In this document: positions 8,350 through 17,057 of the stretch, one piece after another | Position numbering within the stretch: position 1 is the first letter of the stretch | Layout of the letters: every line of letters starts with the position of its first letter | Virus record (IMG/VR): IMGVR_UViG_3300044641_005248 | Coordinates: 1-30,728 of that record | DNA from: a virus | Direction: 5' to 3' (one strand) | Length of the DNA stretch: 30,728 bases | Position numbers and translations under genes: made by a program | Notes under the pieces: model-generated | Database searches by the model: none | What the model was told of the DNA's origin: nothing | Seen by the model: only the letters and a program-made list of their open reading frames with translations

Positions 8350-8626
8350 GGCGAGGTATCCTAATAACTGTTCCCGGAGTAATGTTTAAAACATCTTCAA
8401 TTTCTGGGTTTGCTTCTGCAATAACCCACCAAGAGTAAGGGCTTCTGTAATTACTTTGAGCTATATTGTCTAACCTATCTCCGTCTTGCCAAACATAATC
8501 TGACCAGTTTAAGGTACCAAGCTCACCAAAATCGTAAGTTACTACAGATGTTATGTTGCCACCTTCTACAACAGAAATGTAATAAACATACGAGTCGTTG
8601 TACCTTGAGTTTCTTAGAATAGTCAT
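8342..8626 (-). CDS. LysM-domain baseplate protein (P2 gpX / Afp7-like)
   Basis: A 94-aa protein. Residues ~45-92 form a LysM-like module: DGDRLDNIAQSNYRSPYSWW, then VIAEANPEI and ITPGTVIRIP. In contractile injection systems and phage tails a short LysM protein sits between the tape measure/tube genes and the hub; it helps dock the hub to the tube end. The gene order here agrees. Its start ATG overlaps the previous gene by 1 nt, and its stop overlaps the GTG of the hub gene. Confidence 0.88.
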   Translation of the reverse strand: MTILRNSRYNDSYVYYISVVEGGNITSVVTYDFGELGTLNWSDYVWQDGDRLDNIAQSNYRSPYSWWVIAEANPEIEDVLNITPGTVIRIPRRA

Positions 8627-10026
8627 TATGCACCTTCTGCCAATCCAACGGAAGCCATAAGGTTTGCTTGAATTTGTATTTGACTTCTAATAGGTTTCAT
8701 ATCAGTAGTAAATTGTAAATGGTTTACGGCAATACCGTTGATGTACCCAAGGTAATTTAACGGGCCAATTTCAATTTTTACTAAGGTTGCAGACAAAAAT
8801 CCAATATCTGAAGTAACGCGACCAAGGGAGTTTTTCCACCCACCCGACATGTAATTAGCATTTGGACCATTAATAGTCTGATATAAAAATTCAATATCGT
8901 GCAAAGTGCCTAACTCATATAGCTCTCTAAGCTGCTTTGTCATCATCTCTGGGGTAGCTATACCTAGCTTATGTGGAGTGTAAAATTTAGAAAAGTTTTC
9001 TCTCCACTGTTTTTCTCTGTCTTTTCCTTGTGCAGGGTCCCATTGTTTTGGGCCTTTATGAGCAAAGCAAGCAAAATCGTTAATACGATTAATTTCAAGG
9101 TTTAACGTAATTGTCTCTTGACCAGGAAACGCGCCAGCAACTCCAACAAATCGGTCTTGCATAGATGGTGTTACATCTGGGTTTAAGCTAACTGATGTTC
9201 CAAAAGAATCTGGGTTCCACAAAAATTGAAAACCCATTTTACGAGCATCAGCGGTTGGCGTAGACCCGTTTCCAGTGAATTTAGTGTCAGATGCAGTGGC
9301 GTACCAAACAATTCTTCCACGACGCATTGCATTCTTTGGGCTAGTATTTGGGTTAGTTCCGACTACGTTTGCTTTTGTAGCAGAATTTCCTTTATCTTGG
9401 GCGCTACCCGGAGAAACAATATACTTTTTAAAATCTCTGTGGTCTACGGTAGAAGGAGCAAGAGGTAAGCTCCATTCATGTGGAGATAAATTAAATTTGT
9501 AGCCGGCTAAATCAATAGGTGGAGTAAATTCATCTTTACTTGACCTAGCTAGTTTTTCAGTAATATTGAAAGGACTATTTTTATCAAAAAATTTTCCAAG
9601 AACAAACCCCGCTACCCCTAATGGACCAGCAGCAGCCGCTGATACGACAGATTTTGGGTTAAAAGTTACTGCTGAAGTAACAGCTCCTCCAATTCTAGAA
9701 GTAAAGTAGTTAGAAGCAAATAAAGCCCCCCCTACCGCAGAAAAAACGGCTCCTGACGCTGATGCAGCTGGTCCGCCAGCAGCTACTTCCGTAGACACTT
9801 GTTTTACTGCTGTTCCAGTACCAAGAACAGGGTCAACTACTGCGGCTACTGTTTTTGAGGTTGTTGAACTAGCAACGTTTAGTGAGGCGCCTAGCCCAAG
9901 AAGCGGCCTACCACCAGGTGGTACAGCAACAACCTGTTCAGCGTTTACTCTGCGAACAGCTCTAGTTGTTGTGGTAATTGGGTAAGAAAGGTTATAGGTC
10001 GTCCCGTTTGTTGGTAGGTTGCTCAT
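8626..10026 (-). CDS. Tail/baseplate hub-associated protein in the P2 gpU position, unknown fold
   Basis: A 466-aa protein between the tape measure and the LysM protein, the slot held by gpU in P2. I do not recognise a named family. The first ~150 residues are Ala/Val/Gly/Ser-rich, with two hydrophobic stretches at ~88-107 (AVFSAVGGALFASNYF) and ~127-148 (VVSAAAAGPLGVAGFVLGKF). Residues ~160-466 are a compact-looking domain with FLWNPDSFGTSVSLNPDVTP, then QETITLNLEINRIND and a C-terminal beta-rich stretch IEIGPLNYLGYINGIAVNHL. The last part resembles hub and tube-like proteins that carry a gpU-type beta barrel. It overlaps both neighbours by 1 nt. A role at the tube end is inferred; the hydrophobic N-terminus could be a tape-measure-like or membrane-active element. 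Confidence 0.65.
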   Translation of the reverse strand: MSNLPTNGTTYNLSYPITTTTRAVRRVNAEQVVAVPPGGRPLLGLGASLNVASSTTSKTVAAVVDPVLGTGTAVKQVSTEVAAGGPAASASGAVFSAVGGALFASNYFTSRIGGAVTSAVTFNPKSVVSAAAAGPLGVAGFVLGKFFDKNSPFNITEKLARSSKDEFTPPIDLAGYKFNLSPHEWSLPLAPSTVDHRDFKKYIVSPGSAQDKGNSATKANVVGTNPNTSPKNAMRRGRIVWYATASDTKFTGNGSTPTADARKMGFQFLWNPDSFGTSVSLNPDVTPSMQDRFVGVAGAFPGQETITLNLEINRINDFACFAHKGPKQWDPAQGKDREKQWRENFSKFYTPHKLGIATPEMMTKQLRELYELGTLHDIEFLYQTINGPNANYMSGGWKNSLGRVTSDIGFLSATLVKIEIGPLNYLGYINGIAVNHLQFTTDMKPIRSQIQIQANLMASVGLAEGA

Positions 10027-12542
10027 TAGTGTGAGACTGCCTTTCTAATTAAGTTGTCATAATCAAGTGCTTTTTTAATTTCTGCAGCAAGTTTCGTTTC
10101 ATCCCAATTTGCGGAACCTTCAACTTTAATAGTTATGCCACCATAGTTGACGTTGTACCCGCCATTTCCTGAGGCACCTGAAGCTGATACAGGCCCACCC
10201 TCAGCACGAGCCCCTACAACGTCAGTTTGAAGTCCTTTACTTAGTTCAGCAACTAACTTTGCAAAGTCAGTCGGGGTAAGCGCTCCCTTAAGCTTGCCAA
10301 TAATTCCTTTAATTCCACCGAATGGGCCAGAAGTTGTAATAGTGTTAAAAATGTCGCCTACAACGTCACCAACTTTGTTGACTACTCCACCAGCAACGTC
10401 ACCAACTTTGTCGGCTACTCCACCAACAAAATTAGTGGCTCCTTGTGCTGCAACTCTAAGTTTTCCTTTAACTGTATCGTAATAAGGGTCGTTACGTCTA
10501 GGGTGCCCAAATATTGGGCCATCAAGACCGGCTTTTGTTTTAGTCGACCAAGATTTAAACTGTCTACCTTCACTTGATATTGCCCAAGCTGCTCTAGCAT
10601 TTTTAACTGGGTCATACAAATCCCAATAGTTATGTATACCGTACCTAGCATAATCTTTTAGACGTTTTTTACCCATATCTTCATTTGCACCGCCGCCCCA
10701 ATCATTTTTCATATTGATTTGAAACAGCCCATATGAAACGTCTTTGCCTTCAAAGTTTTCTCTGTCGGGGATGCCACCAGATTCGTATTTAATAATACTG
10801 AGCGCGTTTTCAATATCTTCTTCTGATTTCCATCCGCCTTTTATTAGCGCAGTTCTAAGTTCTGCTTTTTGGGCGGCGGTCCCGTTCAGCAGAGACTTTG
10901 ACTTGTCATACATTCGTGTTCCGTGTTTGTGTGGGGTGCCCTTATCCCATTCAGGGTGCATGTGGCCTTCACCAACGGCTTTTGTTGTTACATTTCCGCC
11001 TTGATGCATAAAGCCTGCAAAATTAAGTTTATTATTTGGAATAACTTGGCCATCTTGCTCAGGAGCAAAAAACTCAGGCCCGTTTACCCCAATCATTCTT
11101 TGTCCGCTTCCACCGCCGTGAGGAACAAAAAGTTCTGGTCCTTTTTCACCAACAATGTATGTATTTCTAGCCCCTGCGGTTCCGCCCTCTGCCAGTCCTG
11201 TAAATGGAATGCCAGTTATCATATCAAGAATGTCTCCGCCAATGCCGTTACCAACCCCAACTAGCGTGTCAGCAAACCCCTTGCTACCAGCAAACGTATA
11301 CATTAATTGCTTAAGGCCTGGCAGATTAGAAATTTTTACTAGTAAATTGCTCATACCGCGAGCCATTCCGTTTGCTATTTCAAACCCTTGAACAATTGAG
11401 TCTGTAAACTGACCAATCATATTACCTGATGCGTTATCTCTTTTACCCTTAGACTTAATAGCGTCTGGAATAACTCCGGCTGCAGATAGTTGTTCTTGAC
11501 TTCCTAAATCAACTACGCCAGAAGCTTTTGCTAAAAGACCGTCTTCAATAATTTTTCTAGTCATTGGGTCGTTGCCAAAATACTGTTCTAGTAAAGAGTC
11601 TAGAGCGTTTCCTGGCTGCAATGACATGTGTAAATCGTGCTTAGTAATTGCAGAGCCACCACGTTTTTGTTTATTTAATGTTGACCATAAATCTTCAATA
11701 ATTTGTTTTAAATCTCGCATGGTGCCTGTAGCGGCATCTCTAACGTTTACGCCAATAACTTTAAGATAATTAACGTTACGTGCTGCGTTTAAACCAGTAA
11801 GGGCGCTAGCAGCTCCTGTGAAGCCAATGCCAGGAGTTAAGTTAGAGGCAAGGGCTAAGCTATTTCCAATTCCTGGGATGTTTGTTCCTAAAGAGCGAGA
11901 GCTGTTTAACGCCTCAATTACGTCAGTAGCAGAGGTTTGCACGCCTTTCATTCCAAGGTCAGTGCCCATGTTACGAATAACAGTTTGTTGGTCATCAGGG
12001 TTGCCCGCTGAACCGCCCATTCCTGCAAATGCTGCACGGTTACGGTTGTACTCGTAGTCAAAGCTTTGTTGAACAGTAGGAAGCCCCATATAAGCCATTT
12101 TCATTGGCTTTACGAGTCCTTCGAGTATTCCTCCAATAATAGGGACTTTATTAACTTCCCCAAAAGGCCCTCTCTTCCAACCTTCGTTGGGGTCTGTCTC
12201 AACAACTCCAGGGTTGATTTTAGGTTGTTCAGGCATCCCATGTGCGCCCTTAGCGCCGGGATTAACTACCTGTGGTGCTGCGGCGGGCCCACCAGCGTGT
12301 GGTTGGGTAGGCATTCCATTTGCGCCAATAACAGGAGGGATGCCTGGGCTAGACATAACAGAGCTACCAGCTCCGTCAGTTGTTCCTTCTTTTCCTATGA
12401 TAGCCGCAGCATGCTTGGCCTGCCCCTGCATAAATTTTTCAGTGGCTTTTGCGGAGGCCTCAATACCATCGCCATGTTTATCAAGCTTGGCGTAGATATC
12501 TACAACAGACTGTAAGTTTTTTAATTTGTCTGTAAATGCCAT
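10026..12542 (-). CDS. Tape measure protein with lytic transglycosylase domain
   Basis: An 838-aa protein, the longest in the tail block and placed right after the chaperone, as expected for a tape measure. Residues ~1-450 are Ala/Gly-rich and helical. Residues 452-500 contain the recurring tape-measure motif twice (VGEKGPELFVPHG and IGVNGPEFFAPEQ). A His-rich patch follows at ~524-541. Residues ~565-670 form a soluble lytic transglycosylase-like domain: ALSIIKYESGG with Glu587 as probable catalytic acid, SYGLFQIN at 603-610, then YDPVKNARAAWAI and FKSWS. This would cut peptidoglycan as the tape measure leaves the tube. Using the usual ~1.5 angstrom per residue, the tail would be roughly 120 nm, an estimate only. 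A strong GGAGG site precedes the ATG. Confidence 0.93.
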   Translation of the reverse strand: MAFTDKLKNLQSVVDIYAKLDKHGDGIEASAKATEKFMQGQAKHAAAIIGKEGTTDGAGSSVMSSPGIPPVIGANGMPTQPHAGGPAAAPQVVNPGAKGAHGMPEQPKINPGVVETDPNEGWKRGPFGEVNKVPIIGGILEGLVKPMKMAYMGLPTVQQSFDYEYNRNRAAFAGMGGSAGNPDDQQTVIRNMGTDLGMKGVQTSATDVIEALNSSRSLGTNIPGIGNSLALASNLTPGIGFTGAASALTGLNAARNVNYLKVIGVNVRDAATGTMRDLKQIIEDLWSTLNKQKRGGSAITKHDLHMSLQPGNALDSLLEQYFGNDPMTRKIIEDGLLAKASGVVDLGSQEQLSAAGVIPDAIKSKGKRDNASGNMIGQFTDSIVQGFEIANGMARGMSNLLVKISNLPGLKQLMYTFAGSKGFADTLVGVGNGIGGDILDMITGIPFTGLAEGGTAGARNTYIVGEKGPELFVPHGGGSGQRMIGVNGPEFFAPEQDGQVIPNNKLNFAGFMHQGGNVTTKAVGEGHMHPEWDKGTPHKHGTRMYDKSKSLLNGTAAQKAELRTALIKGGWKSEEDIENALSIIKYESGGIPDRENFEGKDVSYGLFQINMKNDWGGGANEDMGKKRLKDYARYGIHNYWDLYDPVKNARAAWAISSEGRQFKSWSTKTKAGLDGPIFGHPRRNDPYYDTVKGKLRVAAQGATNFVGGVADKVGDVAGGVVNKVGDVVGDIFNTITTSGPFGGIKGIIGKLKGALTPTDFAKLVAELSKGLQTDVVGARAEGGPVSASGASGNGGYNVNYGGITIKVEGSANWDETKLAAEIKKALDYDNLIRKAVSH

Positions 12543-12554
12543 GTTGATGCCTCC

Positions 12555-12671
12555 TTACCTTCTGCTTATGGCTCGTGAAAGCCAATTGTTTCGCTCTCTA
12601 TACGAAAGCGCACGAATGTCAGATAATGTCCACCCAGTAAATACTCGAGATAGTAATTCGTATTGGTCCAT
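12555..12671 (-). CDS. Small downstream frame of the tail assembly chaperone
   Basis: A short frame between chaperone and tape measure. From its first ATG it encodes 38 aa (DQYELLSRVFTGWTLSDIRA onward), ending in an Arg-rich tail. The frame is open further upstream to 12710, so it overlaps the last 26 nt of the chaperone gene in the +1 frame. Myovirus and siphovirus tails often make a second chaperone form by programmed frameshifting just before the tape measure, and the W--SDIRALSYRERNNWL pattern fits such a C-terminal extension. The chaperone gene ends TTG TTT CGT TTC TAA; TTT-C would allow Phe-tRNA to slip +1. Separate start at the ATG is also possible. No good ribosome-binding site was seen for that ATG. 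Confidence 0.65.
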   Translation of the reverse strand: MDQYELLSRVFTGWTLSDIRALSYRERNNWLSRAISRR

Positions 12672-12684
12672 TAAATCTGTGTAA

Positions 12685-13485
12685 TTAGAAACGAAACAAA
12701 GCGCCGATGCTTAGTGGGGTCGGTACAGATTCCCCACATGCCTGACAAGCCTTGCTCACCTCCGAAAGGCGAGGACCCGGGTTGCGGGTACTGATATCGG
12801 AGACAAGTTTTTCTCTATCTGAAATGCTTAGTTTTAGCGCAGTATTTGGCTTAGCGGGAATCCCGTTAATAGCGTTAATAGCTGCAGATAACAACATAGT
12901 TGTTATTTCTGAAGAAGTCGTTGACTCAGGGGACTCTGTAATACGGCGTTGAGTCTTACCTGTAGGTAAAGATACATTTGCAACGTCGCCATTTTTTAGC
13001 GTAACGTTCCAAGTTCTATCTCTAATAGGGTCTTCAAGCGTTACGTATCGAACGTCTTCTTTTAAATTAATTGGAAGTATTTGGTCACGAGAACATTTTG
13101 GACAAGTAGCAGCGTACTCAATGTCCTCGCCAAAAGTTAAACACCTAATCCCAATCAAGATACTGTCTCGGTCTCCCGATAGTAGCTTGTCAAAATCTTC
13201 GGGTTCTGGCTCATAGTCACCAATGCTGACAGTTCCTCTAACTAACAACGCAGTTAAAGCCTTTGACCCAGTAGATGATTTAGCAATAACTTCTTCATCC
13301 TCTCCTGTTAATTCTCGGACTTCTGCGGTTGTCAATAGCTCACCATCTGCAGTGATAAACCCACCAGGTAGTTCTACAAGGGGGTTTGACGGAACCACAG
13401 TTTCTACTATTTTTTGTGGTTCCGCCATCGCCGCTTGTGCAATACGGTTGAGTTCGTCTTGATTTACAATTTGTTCTGTTGTCAC
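12685..13485 (-). CDS. Tail assembly chaperone / T4 gp26-like baseplate assembly protein with zinc-type Cys pairs
   Basis: A 266-aa acidic protein between the tube and tape measure genes, the usual chaperone slot. It starts at GTG, 8 nt after AAAGGAG. Residues ~45-110 resemble the T4 gp26-type region (TTAEVRELTGEDEEVIAK, then a LLVRGTVSIG stretch and LLSGDRDSILIGIR). Two cysteine pairs, C128-x2-C131 (CPKC) and C247-x2-C250 (CQAC), could bind one zinc ion and are typical of this family in several myoviruses. The protein would keep the tape measure soluble and initiate tube assembly. A short frame follows in +1 and may be added by frameshifting. Confidence 0.8.
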   Translation of the reverse strand: MTTEQIVNQDELNRIAQAAMAEPQKIVETVVPSNPLVELPGGFITADGELLTTAEVRELTGEDEEVIAKSSTGSKALTALLVRGTVSIGDYEPEPEDFDKLLSGDRDSILIGIRCLTFGEDIEYAATCPKCSRDQILPINLKEDVRYVTLEDPIRDRTWNVTLKNGDVANVSLPTGKTQRRITESPESTTSSEITTMLLSAAINAINGIPAKPNTALKLSISDREKLVSDISTRNPGPRLSEVSKACQACGESVPTPLSIGALFRF

Positions 13486-13509
13486 GATAAGTGCTCCTTT
13501 AGTTAAGTG

Positions 13510-14115
13510 TTATCCCTTTGGACCTGTTGATACAGGCTTGCGGGTTGTAGTTGCTGTGGTTGGGTCAACGTGGAATACAGTCAAACCTTCGTGGACAAGT
13601 GTCATTGTTTCGAAAAGCAATGAGTTATCTCCAGCGTTAAGGTCTGTAAATGCAAGCTGGTTAATCCACGCGTTATGAAGTTTGAAGCCCATTTTAGCAG
13701 TTGCAATATCTGATGGGTTTGTGTCGGGATGGTCCATTACATAGATGATTACATCGCAACGGAAATCCTTACCAGTTGTTGAAAGCCCATCTCCAGCTGC
13801 TGCTGCAAAAAGACCACGCATCCATTCAATAGCATTGTCGCTACCAAATAGGGCGCCGTGCTGCATTGCAACTGGCTGAAAGTTAGTCATACCAGGAATC
13901 TGGTGCGTGGTGGTGTTGTATCCACCCTCACGATATTGAATGTTTTGGGTTGTAATTGACAAGCCAGAGATTGTATTAAAACCTCCGCTAAACCCAAGGA
14001 TTTTGTCCGTGAATACGGAACCGTTGTTTGATGACGTTAGGAACTCTGCTTGAAACCGAAACCCGCGTAATGGGTCGGTAGCATGGGTTGACCAACGTTC
14101 TATTTTTTTAGGCAT
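13510..14115 (-). CDS. Tail tube protein (gp19/P2 FII-type)
   Basis: A 201-aa protein directly after the sheath gene. The N-terminal DPLRGFRFQAEF, the FNTISGLSITTQNIQYREGG segment and THQIPGMTNFQPVAMQHG are the hallmark order of contractile-tail tube proteins. It stacks as hexamer rings to form the inner tube. Length is slightly above the ~150-170 aa common in the family because of a Thr-rich C-terminal tail (TTATTTRKPVSTG). The ATG is preceded by AAGGAGATAAATAAAA. It should be one of the most abundant products of this block. Confidence 0.93.
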   Translation of the reverse strand: MPKKIERWSTHATDPLRGFRFQAEFLTSSNNGSVFTDKILGFSGGFNTISGLSITTQNIQYREGGYNTTTHQIPGMTNFQPVAMQHGALFGSDNAIEWMRGLFAAAAGDGLSTTGKDFRCDVIIYVMDHPDTNPSDIATAKMGFKLHNAWINQLAFTDLNAGDNSLLFETMTLVHEGLTVFHVDPTTATTTRKPVSTGPKG

Positions 14116-14129
14116 TTTTATTTATCTCC

Positions 14130-15893
14130 TTAGGCTGTCACAGTAACGGTGGCTCCACCGTCAAACTGACCGATTTTGATTACAACGAATTCAGCTGGAC
14201 GCTGTAGAGCCACGCCAACTTCGATGATTACTTTACCCTCGTCAATTACGGACAGAGTGTTTAGTTCTCCGTCGCACTTAACAAAGAATGCGCTTCCTGG
14301 AGTATCTCCACGAAGTCCGCCTTGTGTCCAAAAGTCTGTTAGGAAAGACGAGACGGTTGCGTTAAGGCTACGCCATAGGACAGCGTCGTTAGGCTCAAAG
14401 ACTGCATATTGAGTAAGGTCTGTAAGAGCTTTACGAAGGTAAATAAGCGTACGACGAACTGGTACGTAACGGTCTACATAACCAGCTTTAGTTGTGCGAG
14501 AGCCCATAACAACAAAACCAGAACCTGGAATATAACGAATAGGGTTAACTGGAACTGCTGCAGAGTTTAGTGCGTCAAGCTCTGCGTTTGTAAGAGGCTC
14601 TACTGCAACAACATCTGCTAAACGAGCAGATAGTCCTGCAGGTGCTTTAAAGACTCCTCGAGAAGAGTCTGTTGTAGCAAATAGTCCAGCGATTGCTCCG
14701 CCAGGATGCGCTAATGTTCTAGCTCCTGATGTTGAAACCGTTGGGTCACCAATAGTAACGTGTGGGTAGTACACCGCGCCAAGAGAGGTTGGTGTGTAGG
14801 TTAATGAAAGCGCTAACTGTTGAGCGGCGCTTAGAGGTGTTCGTGTAGGGTTTGGAGTCATAACATAACCTGGGTCAATAATTACAAATACGTCGTCACG
14901 TGACTCTGCATAACTAAGCAAAGATGCAACATCTGTGTTTGTAAAAACTCCAGGAGCGTTTAGAACAAGTGAGTTTAATACAGTGTCAAATGCAGAAACT
15001 GCTCCAACAATATTTGTTGAAGTTGGTGATGTTCCAATTGAACCTCCAACTAGTTGTTGAATTGAAACGTTAGATGGTTCGGCGGTTGTTGCTATTGAAG
15101 ATGCAACAACATAATTTGAACGAGAGTTAATGAAGTTAATTGCGTATCGAGAGTCTGTTGGATTTGTAAAAGTAACGTCTGTAAATGTTTCCACAACAGT
15201 TTCAATATCTGGATAAGCAATAACTACATCTTTACGGGATGAAACAGCAGATGCAACAATTGTTACAAATATGCTATTTCCCCATTGACCTGGGTTTTTA
15301 GCAGTAAGGGAAGCAATTGGGGCTTGACGAGTCCAAGTTGCTGTTGAGGTTGAGCCAGTAGCAGTACTTGCAACTGCAAAGCTAACTCCTGCAGAAATTG
15401 CAGTAATTACAGCAGAGGTTAAGTTGTAGGCTGCGGTTGAAGCTCCCGTAATTGTTACAACATCGCCAACTGCAAGGCCTGTTGTGCTTGATGTACTAAA
15501 GGTCACAGTTCCTGATGAAGCAGCAATTGCTGTAATGCTTCCTGTTGTACTACTTGGTGCTGTGAATGTACGTGCAGAAGAGACTGGTGTTCCAGCAGTT
15601 ACTCGCTTGATATAGCAATTTGCTCCGCCGTTATCAAAAAACAATTTAACAGCAGTTGAAAGCAAGTTGTTATTAGTTGTTGCATCAACGCCGTCATTTA
15701 ACTTAGTTACTGTGTTCCAGGTTCCGTACTTAGAAGCGTAGTCGCTCCAAGAGGTAACAAGGGTTGGTGCAATAGGGCCACGGTCAGATGCGCCAATAAA
15801 CGCAGCAACAGTTGTTGAGTTTGGCCCTACGGATGGAGCTAATGCGTTGAGGGATTCCTCAACATACACTCCAGGACGAAGGTAAGTTGTCAT
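14130..15893 (-). CDS. Contractile tail sheath protein with Ig-like insertion
   Basis: A 587-aa sheath protein. The N-terminus YLRPGVYVEE and the C-terminal half with YVPVRRTLIYLRKALTDLTQ, AVFEPNDAVLWRSL, GGLRGDTP, then VIIEVGVALQRPAEFVVIKI are diagnostic. The first and last strands make the handshake links between sheath subunits that drive contraction. A Thr/Ser/Ala-rich insertion at residues ~115-189 (TVTFSTSSTTGLAVGDVVTI) separates the N-terminal arm from the core at KNPGQWGNSIFVTI. It looks like the domain inserted three times in the gpJ-like protein. The ATG lies 7 nt from an AAGGAG site. Call is certain; the insertion's role is unknown. Confidence 0.97.
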   Translation of the reverse strand: MTTYLRPGVYVEESLNALAPSVGPNSTTVAAFIGASDRGPIAPTLVTSWSDYASKYGTWNTVTKLNDGVDATTNNNLLSTAVKLFFDNGGANCYIKRVTAGTPVSSARTFTAPSSTTGSITAIAASSGTVTFSTSSTTGLAVGDVVTITGASTAAYNLTSAVITAISAGVSFAVASTATGSTSTATWTRQAPIASLTAKNPGQWGNSIFVTIVASAVSSRKDVVIAYPDIETVVETFTDVTFTNPTDSRYAINFINSRSNYVVASSIATTAEPSNVSIQQLVGGSIGTSPTSTNIVGAVSAFDTVLNSLVLNAPGVFTNTDVASLLSYAESRDDVFVIIDPGYVMTPNPTRTPLSAAQQLALSLTYTPTSLGAVYYPHVTIGDPTVSTSGARTLAHPGGAIAGLFATTDSSRGVFKAPAGLSARLADVVAVEPLTNAELDALNSAAVPVNPIRYIPGSGFVVMGSRTTKAGYVDRYVPVRRTLIYLRKALTDLTQYAVFEPNDAVLWRSLNATVSSFLTDFWTQGGLRGDTPGSAFFVKCDGELNTLSVIDEGKVIIEVGVALQRPAEFVVIKIGQFDGGATVTVTA

Positions 15894-15932
15894 TTGTATA
15901 TCTCCTTAGGTTGTTTGAGTGTGTGCCGAATG

Positions 15933-16562
15933 TTAAACAGGTCGTTTGTCAGATGGGATGTAGGTTAGTGGTGCTGGGTTTATATTTACTTGCTGTACAA
16001 GCTTGGTTGCCTGTTCCGCGTCATAATGGGTTAGTTCACTCACAACACGTACAATAAAGATATTGTGAAGTAGGCGCCTTCCCTCCTCAACGGTGTCTCT
16101 TTTTAGAAACTCGTCAAGAAACATGTGGCGATAGGTTGTCTCAACACCTGAGTCGCTAAGAATTCCAAGCTTTCCGTACTTGCTTGGTAAACGTCGTTGG
16201 ATTAACTGAGTCATAAGTGCTCTGTCATGACGTGGGTGACGAGCAAAAGTACTAATTTGATAAACTAAATCGTAAGTCATAGGGTATTCGTAGCTGTAAA
16301 CAGTGCTGTTATTCCCCACGACTGTACCTGCTTTGTCCCTGTCGTATATAACACCTGACATTTGACGCTCTGGAGCAAGGCGAATATCCATCAAGTCAAT
16401 AGTTATAAACGGAAATTTTTGTTCTCTGAGCTCTACGTCAGGGGTTCCAAACCACACTTGTACTGGGCGAGGGGTAGATGTTCCGCCCGCTTTTTCATCA
16501 GTGACTGTAAGTCCGCTTAGTAGGGCTTTAAGCGCGGCGTCTTCCGCAAGAATAAAACTCAT
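15933..16562 (-). CDS. Tail terminator / tail completion protein
   Basis: A 209-aa protein that ends just before the sheath and overlaps the gp10-like gene by 4 nt (ATGA). It has a typical mixed helix-sheet start (EDAALKALLSGLTVTDE), a beta-strand pair FPFITIDLMDIRLAPERQMS, and YEYPMTYDLVYQISTFARHP near the centre, as in tail terminators that cap the tube and join it to the neck. The RMFLDEFLKRD-type helix and the VRVVSELTHYD strand follow. The order gp10-like, terminator, sheath, tube is the usual one. No catalytic motif is visible. Family assignment is by position and general pattern. Confidence 0.75.
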   Translation of the reverse strand: MSFILAEDAALKALLSGLTVTDEKAGGTSTPRPVQVWFGTPDVELREQKFPFITIDLMDIRLAPERQMSGVIYDRDKAGTVVGNNSTVYSYEYPMTYDLVYQISTFARHPRHDRALMTQLIQRRLPSKYGKLGILSDSGVETTYRHMFLDEFLKRDTVEEGRRLLHNIFIVRVVSELTHYDAEQATKLVQQVNINPAPLTYIPSDKRPV

Positions 16563-16879
16563 CCGGGTACCCCCCTGGTTAGCATAAAGTCAACTGTAAT
16601 GTCAGACAAGGCTCCAGAGATTTCATTGTCAATCATTTCTTCTACCTTTTTAATAAAATGAGAGGGGGACTTGCCCAAGGTTCCGTACTCTAAGTCTTTT
16701 ACTTGTTTGTCAAGGTCTGTAGGCCACACAACTTCAATGTACTCAGGAGTTACGTTAAGGGTTACCTTGTCACGAACATTAGAGGGCCACCCAGAAAGCG
16801 GGAGCATTAAATCAAACTTTTTACGCACAACAGGTTCTGCTTTAGTTACAGCAGCTTTAAAATCTAACGGGTGCGCCAT
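16559..16879 (-). CDS. HK97 gp10-like neck / tail completion protein
   Basis: A 106-aa protein if started at the ATG at 16879 (MAHPLDFKAA). That ATG begins 1 nt after the TAA of the 58-aa gene. A longer frame reaches 16909 but would overlap that gene and lacks a ribosome-binding site. The segment DLEYGTLGKSPSHFIKKVEE near residues 60-80 matches the (E)YGT...P.HFI pattern of HK97-gp10-like proteins, which sit in the neck between head and tail. It is followed by a 4-nt overlap with the tail terminator gene. Confidence 0.78.
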   Translation of the reverse strand: MAHPLDFKAAVTKAEPVVRKKFDLMLPLSGWPSNVRDKVTLNVTPEYIEVVWPTDLDKQVKDLEYGTLGKSPSHFIKKVEEMIDNEISGALSDITVDFMLTRGVPG

Positions 16880-16880
16880 A

Positions 16881-17057
16881 TTAGCGACCTCGGATAAAAC
16901 GCGACGCAAGAATTGCGTTAGCGGCGTCTAAAAACCCCTTAATATTGCTATCTACTTTATTGGATGCCCCAGGGATGTTTTGCACAATAACAGTATAAAA
17001 CTGATTGGCCTGGGCCTTATCAACCTTTTGAGGGCTGAGAGGTTGGAAATTAGACAT
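16881..17057 (-). CDS. Small 58-aa neck-region protein, unknown
   Basis: A 58-aa open frame that begins MSNFQPLSPQKVDKAQANQF and ends FIRGR, with an excellent ribosome-binding site (AAGGAG, 8 nt before the ATG). It is the first gene after the intrinsic terminator, and the next gene starts 1 nt after its stop, so it opens the neck/tail operon. A helical middle (VDSNIKGFLDAANAILASRF) suggests a small helical assembly factor. I recognise no family. Confidence 0.75.
   Translation of the reverse strand: MSNFQPLSPQKVDKAQANQFYTVIVQNIPGASNKVDSNIKGFLDAANAILASRFIRGR

Noticed and set aside
12066-12515. 149-aa plus-strand frame opposite the tape measure gene
   Set aside because: It is an antisense shadow: no ribosome-binding site, no recognisable domain, odd composition, and all real genes are on the other strand.
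16880-16909. Longer N-terminus for the gp10-like protein
   Set aside because: It overlaps the 58-aa gene that has a good ribosome-binding site. The ATG at 16879 directly follows that gene's stop.
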